DNA from: a candidate division CSSED10-310 bacterium
GTDB taxonomy: Bacteria; CSSED10-310; JAFGDC01
Length of the DNA: 19,480 nt
Assembly (NCBI GenBank): GCA_016932295.1
Contig: JAFGDC010000081.1
Coordinates: forward strand, 1 to 19,480
Direction of reading: 5' to 3'
Part shown: one piece after another, positions 14,106-19,480 of the stretch
How the letters are laid out: each line of letters starts with the position of its first letter
Numbering within the stretch: the first letter of the stretch is position 1
Notes under the pieces: generated by a model
Database searches by the model: none
What the model was told of the DNA's origin: nothing
What the model saw: the letters and a program-made list of their open reading frames with translations, nothing else
Position numbers and translations under genes: made by a program

Positions 14106-16096
14106 TGGTTCACCTCCTGAGTCTCCGGCTCCAGGATGACCATTGACTTCTGGAACCTGTTCAAGCGCGCGACCGCCTCTCGGAAATGCAGGTAATCTTC
14201 CGGTGAAAGGCGGATGGCATCGAGTGTGAATGAACTCTTGAATGATATCGTGGAATCATCTGCGGCCGTAGTTAGCGTCATGTGGACCGCGCCTTCGTCG
14301 TATGAGAAAGAGTCGGGCACCGCCTTGATGCGGTATCCTGGGGGAATGGTGATGATCTCTTCCTGCTCAGTGCCGTGTGGAGTGAAGAGGAATATCGGGT
14401 ATTCACGCCGTTTCAGCCCGGTCAGATACTCGATTTTATTGGCCATGATGAAATCGAGCTGCAGGGTGGCCATGGGGATCTTCATGAGCCTGTAGGCGCC
14501 TGCATCGGTCAAGGCCGGTGGCGTGACGTATCCGAAGGAGATTTCATAAGGGGTGGCCAGATCCACGGGACTGCCCGCCATCGGTGATTGCAGCGCGGCG
14601 CCGGCGATGATGTTCTGCACTCTGGTTTGCCAGAACATGGCGAGCTGGAAACCCGGCAGTTGCTTGCCGATGGTGCGCAGGATGAAATCATAAAAACCGC
14701 TTCCGGTGATTTTGACATTGCTCTGTAAGCTACCATCCCCGAGCACCTCCGTGACGGCAACGATGTGGCCCATGCTGCGTGCTGCGGAAGGATCGGGCAC
14801 AAGCAACAGGTCGCTGCCTTCCTTGGTGAGTGGCAGTACATACCTGCCATGCACATAGGGCTCACCGAACGCGGCACTCAATTCCAGAGTGGGATCCATG
14901 TAGATGTCAGAACCATCTTCGAGGAACACCCTGACAATGGCGTGTTCGAACAGCATCGATGGCAATTCCGGTACCGTTTTTCGAGAAACGCTCACCAGTG
15001 TGTCTTCCGCCTTCACCCCGATGAGCCGCAGCATGCTCATCATGAGGATGGATTTGTCCCTGCATACGCCGTACTGCTTGTCGAATGTATAACCAACTTC
15101 ATGCGGTTCAAGGAAAGCGCCGAGATCCATGGACGAGCCCATGTAACGGATCTGCGTGGAGACGAAGTGATAGATGGCATTTATCTTCTCCCGTTCACTG
15201 GTCAATCCCTCGGTGAGTTCCTTCACCTTGTCCACGATCGCCTGGGTTGGTTCCAGCTTGCCGTCGTTGAGGGATGCCCCGAATCGCGACAGTTCCCGCC
15301 AGTCCTTGAAAGTATTGACCAGGAGCACCTTGGCAACGTCCAGGAAACTGACCATGCCGGTTTCCACCTGTATCATCGGTACATCTTCCAATAACCAGGT
15401 ATTGATGATGCGGCCCGCGCCGGTTTCCACCCGCGGCGTTGCATCACCGTTGGAGACAAAATAGGCGATCGGCAAGGTGTCGGGTCCGTCGATTCGCACG
15501 CGGAGCATCTTGACGGGCATCGGGTACTGCAGCGGATAAAGATAATTGAAATTATTTTCGCACAGCGCCCGACTGTCCGTTGTGGTGACCACCTCGCAGG
15601 CATCCCCGACATCCAACTCGGGGAATATCACCTTCTTCTGACGGAAGTTCTCTTCATAGATGTTCATCTGCTGGACAATCTCCATGGTACCGTCGGTGAT
15701 CGCTTCCTCGGGCACATCCACGATGCTGCCGTCACTATTGATGATTCTGGCCACATTCACTTTCACGTCGTTGTACCGGCGGTTATAGGGGATGACCATT
15801 TCAGCCATTTCCTTCCGGCCCTGGTCGTTCAGAACTTTCACAAGCTGGTGCTCCTTGACCGTGAAGGAACCGTCCGCCTGATAAGCGACCTCCGTATCCA
15901 TGAGCACGATCAATAGATTGGCCAGGGGATGCTCCGCGGGACCTCCCGCCTCCGCCAGGCGTTTCATCATCTCACCGTCGGCATGCGCCGCCATTGCCGG
16001 CGGCAAAACCGCCGCCGTCAGGAGAATCAGGACCATCAATGGTCCAGCCATGTGTTTCAAACAGCCTCTCAAACAGTCTCTCATACAACCGCTCAT
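14102..16096 (-). CDS. Secreted DUF3857/transglutaminase protein with intact triad
   Basis: A 664-residue protein with signal peptide MAGPLMVLILLTAAVLPPAMA, preceded by a short cysteine-rich stretch. A DUF3857-type domain is followed by a transglutaminase-like domain with Cys345 (YGVCRDKS), His385 (FEHAIV) and Asp401 (YMDPT), the standard papain-like triad, then a C-terminal beta-rich domain. Proteins of this family are periplasmic or surface-exposed; their substrate is not established, and protease, amidase or cross-linking activity is possible. The frame runs back to a TTG at 16213, but GGAGG (four bases before ATG 16096) points to 16096. ATG 16084 is an in-frame alternative. It is the first gene of the operon with the degenerate paralogue (ATGA overlap) and the rhomboid. 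Confidence 0.9.
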   Translation of the reverse strand: MSGCMRDCLRGCLKHMAGPLMVLILLTAAVLPPAMAAHADGEMMKRLAEAGGPAEHPLANLLIVLMDTEVAYQADGSFTVKEHQLVKVLNDQGRKEMAEMVIPYNRRYNDVKVNVARIINSDGSIVDVPEEAITDGTMEIVQQMNIYEENFRQKKVIFPELDVGDACEVVTTTDSRALCENNFNYLYPLQYPMPVKMLRVRIDGPDTLPIAYFVSNGDATPRVETGAGRIINTWLLEDVPMIQVETGMVSFLDVAKVLLVNTFKDWRELSRFGASLNDGKLEPTQAIVDKVKELTEGLTSEREKINAIYHFVSTQIRYMGSSMDLGAFLEPHEVGYTFDKQYGVCRDKSILMMSMLRLIGVKAEDTLVSVSRKTVPELPSMLFEHAIVRVFLEDGSDIYMDPTLELSAAFGEPYVHGRYVLPLTKEGSDLLLVPDPSAARSMGHIVAVTEVLGDGSLQSNVKITGSGFYDFILRTIGKQLPGFQLAMFWQTRVQNIIAGAALQSPMAGSPVDLATPYEISFGYVTPPALTDAGAYRLMKIPMATLQLDFIMANKIEYLTGLKRREYPIFLFTPHGTEQEEIITIPPGYRIKAVPDSFSYDEGAVHMTLTTAADDSTISFKSSFTLDAIRLSPEDYLHFREAVARLNRFQKSMVILEPETQEVNQ

Positions 16097-16099
16097 ACA
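16052..16099 (-). repeat. Four 12-base tandem repeats across the start codon
   Basis: On the minus strand four units matching TGTWTGARMSRY follow one another without gaps, beginning three bases before ATG 16096. They encode Cys-(Met/Leu)-x-x four times. The first two units each contain an ATG, giving two tandem start codons 12 bases apart. Because the unit is a multiple of three, slippage would change the N-terminus and the distance to the Shine-Dalgarno without shifting frame. Confidence 0.75.
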
Positions 16100-16215
16100 A
16101 CCTCCACTGTGTCTGCACTGAATCGCCGGCCGCAACGATGTCTCCGGGGGCGATCGGCTGACCTGTACATGCAGCCGCGTCCAACCATTGTGTGCCTGCT
16201 CCTCATTAATCAACC

Positions 16216-16221
16216 ATTATA
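16216..16221 (-). promoter_or_regulatory. -10 element for the DUF3857 operon
   Basis: A perfect TATAAT lies on the minus strand 120 bases before ATG 16096. No convincing -35 is seen at 16-18 bases. The predicted leader is about 110 bases. It is the best match in the gap and the expected place for the operon promoter. Confidence 0.4.
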
Positions 16222-16637
16222 GTGTAGCATATCGGAGAGATTTTGCGATGTGAAACTGTGAAACAATGGTCCCAAATCCACCGCCTGTGATTGAACAGGG
16301 TGGCAACCATACATTGAGGAGGCATTTCGAAAATACAGCCATGTCCGCGGAGCAATGTGCCTGCCACAACTGGCGAAACGACTCGATTAACGAACGGATC
16401 AGCCGTTGTAAGTCTTTGACTGTCAACACGTACCATCGAAAAGTATAAGATTCCGGGTACGACCCCTGTGGGTACGAAACAGTATCAATTTCTGACGGTG
16501 AGTTGGGGATAGCCACACGGGAGGAACCGTGTCATACGCATGGACGCAGTGAGCCGGATGGGTGTGGCTGCTTGGTTTGTGGAAGGTGGTGGCGAATGGG
16601 AGGCGGGGAGGGGGAGAGGGCCGTGCCGCGTGCGATG
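16222..16637. other. Intergenic interval containing a repeat, no gene supported
   Basis: These 416 bases separate the HEAT-repeat gene from the DUF3857 operon. A minus-strand frame (16217-16516) is open for 99 codons from a GTG but has no Shine-Dalgarno and no recognisable domain. The stretch contains copy 2 of the 20-bp repeat, a direct repeat GGGTACGA (16455-16462, 16470-16477), a small hairpin AACGGATCAGCCGTT near 16393-16407, and a 6-bp hairpin ACACGG/CCGTGT near 16515-16532. Confidence 0.5.
16447..16466 (-). repeat. 20-bp dispersed repeat, copy 2
   Basis: The reverse complement of these bases is identical to 4330-4349 over all 20 positions. The match stops sharply on both sides. A shorter GGGTACGA direct repeat follows at 16470-16477. 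See the first copy for interpretation. Confidence 0.65.
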
Positions 16638-18953
16638 TCAGGTGCGGTTTTTCAATCTCTGCAAGGCTTGGCGGCTGGTATCCTTGACCTGCTGATTACG
16701 GGAATTGGCCATCTTGGCGAGGATGCGCTTGGATCGGTTGGTGCCGATTTGGCCGAGCGCCGCCGCGATTTCCGCCTGGAGTCGGGGTGGCTTCTTGAAT
16801 TGCAAGGGGCGGAGGGCGGCCAGCAGACCGGTCTGGGAGTCTTTTATAAGTGCCTTGTGCAGCGCCGCCTCGCTGGTTTCGTGGTTCGGCATCATGATGT
16901 TGCCCATCCGTGCCAGGGCCCTGCAGATGGCTACCTGCAGGCTTTCATTCTTTTCGTTGGTATCCTCCAACAGCCAATGCATGAGCGGCGAAGTGAAAGC
17001 GGGATCGGTGACCTTGAGACGCGAGAGTATCTCGATGGCGCGGCGCTTGATGCTGTCATGCTCCGATCGCAGGGCACGAAGGATATACTGGCGGTAGCGA
17101 TCGGGGGAGATGGTGGCAAGCAGTTTGACGGCTTCGGCTTGAACCTGCGGTTGAACATGAGCCATGAATCCCACCGCCATGTCAGCGCCTTCCTCGATCT
17201 TCAGCTCGTTCAGGATGTAAAGCAGGTTCCGATAGGTGTACCACGGCAGGTCACTCTCTCCCAGTTTCTCAAGGAGATACGGCGCGGCGATCGGACCGAT
17301 GCCAATGACTGCCGTGATCACTTCTTTCCGCACCCACTTGTCCTCCGATTCCTTCACTATGTGATACAGGTGGGGAAGACCCTGCATCCCGCGGCTGGCG
17401 AAAATCTGGATTATTTCATGGCGTTCATGCTTGTCAGTTGTTTCCAGCCGATCCCTGAGGTTGAGCAGATTGTCTTCGGTCCAGGTCTTGTCCAGGACGT
17501 CCCCCGCCAGCACCGCCCGCTCCTCGAAGCCCTGCACGACTTCCTTCATGTGATGCTCGAACAATTTATGCAGGGTCACCAGGGAACCGATGTCATTCCT
17601 TTCCATCAGCTCCTGGATGATGGCGGGGTAATACTGACTCATCTCCTCATATTCCACGGCGCTGCGCAGGTGCTCCAGTTGCCGGCAGGTGCTCTCCAGT
17701 TCCGTCTGCACACGATCGGTAAGACGCTCGATATTGATTCTGTCCTTCAGGTGTTCCGGAAGCTCCTCGAAATGCAGCATACCGTCCCGATACAGGCCCT
17801 CCAGGAAACCATCAGTGCCGGGCGGTTTTTCGGTCAAGAAATAGGCGGCGTATTTCAACATCAACGATTTCAGATTGGCCTGCATGGTTTCCGGCTCGAT
17901 ACCATACCTGGTGATCGGCTGCGTCTTCATGTCGCGGTACATCCCCGCGATGTACTCAGCACTCCTGATCAGCAGTTTCGGCCGCATGATGCCGATCACT
18001 TCCGTCTCCACATCCAAGCCGGTCAATTCGGGGATATGCTCCACGCTCTGCTTGATTAAATCGACGTTTAAAAGGATTTCCACAATCACGTCCACGCGCC
18101 GGATCGGCCGGAAAATGTCAGAGAATATCTGCATCTTGATCCAGTGCATGGTCTCGAGGCTGGATGATTCGTACAGGGGCAGCAACCGCAGATCCTTCGA
18201 GAGCCTCGAAATGGCCAGCTCCACCCGCCAGGGAAGCCGGCGGCGCTTGCCGATTATATCCTCCTCGAACACGGTGCTGACATCCCTGATGTGGTGCTTT
18301 TCCAGGGCCTCGGTCATGGCCCGGCGTTCCTCGTCCAGGGTCATTTTACCCTGACCCGCCGGCGCTTCCCCCATGATGTCGATGAAGGTTTCGAACTGCT
18401 CCTGTGAGATGGTCGATTTGATGCTCAGCGACCGGAGCGCTTTGCGGTTGAAGTAATCAGTGAACTTGGGGATGAAGATCTCCGCCATGTTGCGGGTCAT
18501 GAGTTCCTTCAGCGAAATTGGCTCCTCGAAATTGCCGTCCAGCATGATGTCGTCACCATCATACCCCTTGCGTAGCAGGAAATTGAGCTGCCCCTTGTCC
18601 TCCATGATGGCCAGCATCTTGGCGTACAACCCGCGCTTCGCCTGTTTGGCTTCGGGATGCTCCGCATCATAATAGCTGGTGCGCAGGATGCTCTTGATGA
18701 AGGAAAGAGTGAAATCCTGCACCTTCTGCTGCAGCTCAAGCAACTCGGGCGGTATGACTTCACCTTTGCGGATCATCTCGCTGATATACTGCGGCAGCAG
18801 GATCCCCTTTTCAGTGACCAGCTCCATTACCTCTGAATGATCCCATGTCACGTCATCCATCGTACCATGATCGTCCGGTGCCGGAGCTTCGCCCTCCATC
18901 GGGCCGATTCTGCCGGCCTGCCGCTCTTCTTCAAAATCCGGTTTATTCATCAT
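16638..18953 (-). CDS. Large HEAT-repeat protein
   Basis: A 771-residue, highly charged, soluble-looking protein without signal peptide. The N-terminal third has the pattern SYYDAEHPEAKQA, LNFLLRKGYDGDDIML and ALRSLSIKSTISQEQFETFIDI, which resembles a domain often found before HEAT repeats in other bacterial proteins. A long helical middle section follows. From about residue 500 there are helical pairs typical of HEAT repeats (DKWVRKEVITAVIGIGPIA, HDSIKRRAIEILSRLK, PPRLQAEIAAALGQIG, NQQVKDTSRQALQRLK). Such proteins are scaffolds for protein interaction. ATG 18953 is chosen, with GGGGA six bases upstream and an immediate second ATG; the frame extends to a TTG at 18983. It is cytoplasmic, monocistronic and of unknown partner. 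Confidence 0.88.
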   Translation of the reverse strand: MMNKPDFEEERQAGRIGPMEGEAPAPDDHGTMDDVTWDHSEVMELVTEKGILLPQYISEMIRKGEVIPPELLELQQKVQDFTLSFIKSILRTSYYDAEHPEAKQAKRGLYAKMLAIMEDKGQLNFLLRKGYDGDDIMLDGNFEEPISLKELMTRNMAEIFIPKFTDYFNRKALRSLSIKSTISQEQFETFIDIMGEAPAGQGKMTLDEERRAMTEALEKHHIRDVSTVFEEDIIGKRRRLPWRVELAISRLSKDLRLLPLYESSSLETMHWIKMQIFSDIFRPIRRVDVIVEILLNVDLIKQSVEHIPELTGLDVETEVIGIMRPKLLIRSAEYIAGMYRDMKTQPITRYGIEPETMQANLKSLMLKYAAYFLTEKPPGTDGFLEGLYRDGMLHFEELPEHLKDRINIERLTDRVQTELESTCRQLEHLRSAVEYEEMSQYYPAIIQELMERNDIGSLVTLHKLFEHHMKEVVQGFEERAVLAGDVLDKTWTEDNLLNLRDRLETTDKHERHEIIQIFASRGMQGLPHLYHIVKESEDKWVRKEVITAVIGIGPIAAPYLLEKLGESDLPWYTYRNLLYILNELKIEEGADMAVGFMAHVQPQVQAEAVKLLATISPDRYRQYILRALRSEHDSIKRRAIEILSRLKVTDPAFTSPLMHWLLEDTNEKNESLQVAICRALARMGNIMMPNHETSEAALHKALIKDSQTGLLAALRPLQFKKPPRLQAEIAAALGQIGTNRSKRILAKMANSRNQQVKDTSRQALQRLKNRT

Positions 18954-19365
18954 CGCTCGTCCCCATGCGACCATGTCGATCAACCATTACGGTTTCCGAA
19001 TATACCTTCCTATTTTCCTTTGCACTGACCATCACCAACGCGTCAATTTCAGGTTACTTTTCCGGTTTATTTTTGTCAAACCATGTGTAATGCCCTATCA
19101 TACCACCGGACCGGACAGAACGCGATGCCAATCTCGAAAAAAGAATCCTGCTGAAGCCTCAGCCGTTATATCCTCCCATATTGCATTCCTGTTGCCGGCG
19201 CGTCTGATCCGCCGGATCGATCCGTGGTTCCCGATCCCGGTGAGAGATTGGCTGAAAACTCGAGGATGTCGCTGTACCTGCCGGATTGCCGCATGAGCTG
19301 AAGGCACACCGGCATGCGTTCGCAAGAAACCTCTCACGGAGCATGCAGGGTCAACGAAGGGCAGC
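18954..19365. other. Intergenic interval, no gene supported
   Basis: About 410 bases between the HEAT-repeat gene and the end of the metallophosphoesterase. Short frames on both strands lack Shine-Dalgarno sites and recognisable domains. A possible weak terminator lies at 19137-19163; otherwise nothing is seen. Confidence 0.5.
19137..19163 (-). terminator. Weak intrinsic terminator candidate
   Basis: On the minus strand GCTGA-GGCT-TCAGC (19163-19150) is followed seven bases later by six Ts (19142-19137). The stem is only five pairs and the gap before the T-run is long. It lies about 200 bases after the metallophosphoesterase stop and could end that transcript. Confidence 0.3.
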
Positions 19366-19480
19366 TCAGGTGAGGTTTCGAATGGTGACATCCGGTTCCT
19401 GTTCCGGGTGAAGATCCACTATCGCCACGGACGCGGCCAGTTCGAACCGACGGGGGCCCGCCGCGCCAGGATTCAGATAA
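19366..19480 (-). CDS. C-terminal end of a YfcE/MJ0936-type metallophosphoesterase
   Basis: The minus strand is open from the window edge to TGA at 19366-19368, giving 37 residues that begin YLNPGAAGPRRFE and continue with LAASVAIVDLHPEQEP. The NPG(S/A)xxxPR motif followed by a strand of the type SxAIVDL is the usual C-terminal signature of small YfcE/MJ0936 calcineurin-like phosphodiesterases. The catalytic metal-binding motifs would lie beyond the right edge, so activity cannot be judged. Codon use looks normal and the stop is the natural end of this family, so it is an edge cut and not a broken gene. Confidence 0.72.
   Translation of the reverse strand, partial: YLNPGAAGPRRFELAASVAIVDLHPEQEPDVTIRNLT

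Noticed and set aside
16503..18059. 518-codon plus-strand frame
   Set aside because: It lies opposite the HEAT-repeat gene, has no domain or Shine-Dalgarno and is a codon-bias shadow.
16210..18983. Shared ATCAACCATTA upstream of two minus-strand genes
   Set aside because: Only 11 bases match and one copy overlaps a TATAAT; likely chance or promoter composition.
19431..19460. GTTCGAAC-like sequence suggesting a tRNA T-loop
   Set aside because: No acceptor or anticodon arms fit, and the bases are coding for the metallophosphoesterase C-terminus.

Overview
The window carries about nine complete protein genes plus one gene cut at each edge. It suggests a Gram-negative-type bacterium of moderately high GC, because there is a lipoprotein signal, several Sec signal peptides and large secreted or membrane proteins. 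No ribosomal RNA or other lineage marker is present, so I cannot name a phylum. The mix of DUF3857/transglutaminase proteins, a YfhO-like membrane protein, a YheC/D-like ATP-grasp and a HEAT-repeat protein would fit a poorly cultured lineage, but that is inference. I see no tRNA, rRNA, CRISPR array, intact transposase or phage gene.

Layout. 1-1796 (-): lipoprotein sulfatase-like hydrolase, 3' end outside the window. 1976-2851 (+): membrane-anchored alpha/beta hydrolase, whose end overlaps the convergent end of rsgA (2843-3913, -). 3914-4727 is a long divergent interval holding a 19-codon ORF with a strong Shine-Dalgarno, a hairpin, a G-quadruplex motif and a 20-bp repeat. 4728-8164 (+): a YfhO-type multi-pass protein translationally coupled to an ATP-grasp enzyme. 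8317-9801 (+): a secreted protein that reads as a seven-bladed propeller. 9966-10205 (-): a small zinc-ribbon protein. 10721-11504 (+): a strong promoter, a one-helix membrane protein and smpB. 16096-11584 (-): a tightly coupled operon of two secreted DUF3857/transglutaminase paralogues and a rhomboid protease. 18953-16638 (-): a HEAT-repeat protein. 19480-19366 (-): the C-terminal end of a YfcE-type metallophosphoesterase.

The housekeeping content is rsgA (30S maturation GTPase) and smpB (trans-translation). Most of the rest is envelope-related. The most interesting unit is the 16096-11584 operon: the first paralogue keeps the transglutaminase Cys-His-Asp triad, the second has lost all three residues, and the third gene is an intramembrane protease with no Shine-Dalgarno of its own, joined to the dead paralogue by a 4-base overlap. 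The first gene also opens with four 12-base tandem repeats across its start codon. A second thread is a 20-bp sequence containing a GGGT/ACCC hairpin, present in opposite orientations in two gene-free intervals 12 kb apart. It resembles the dispersed repeats linked to REP-associated transposases.
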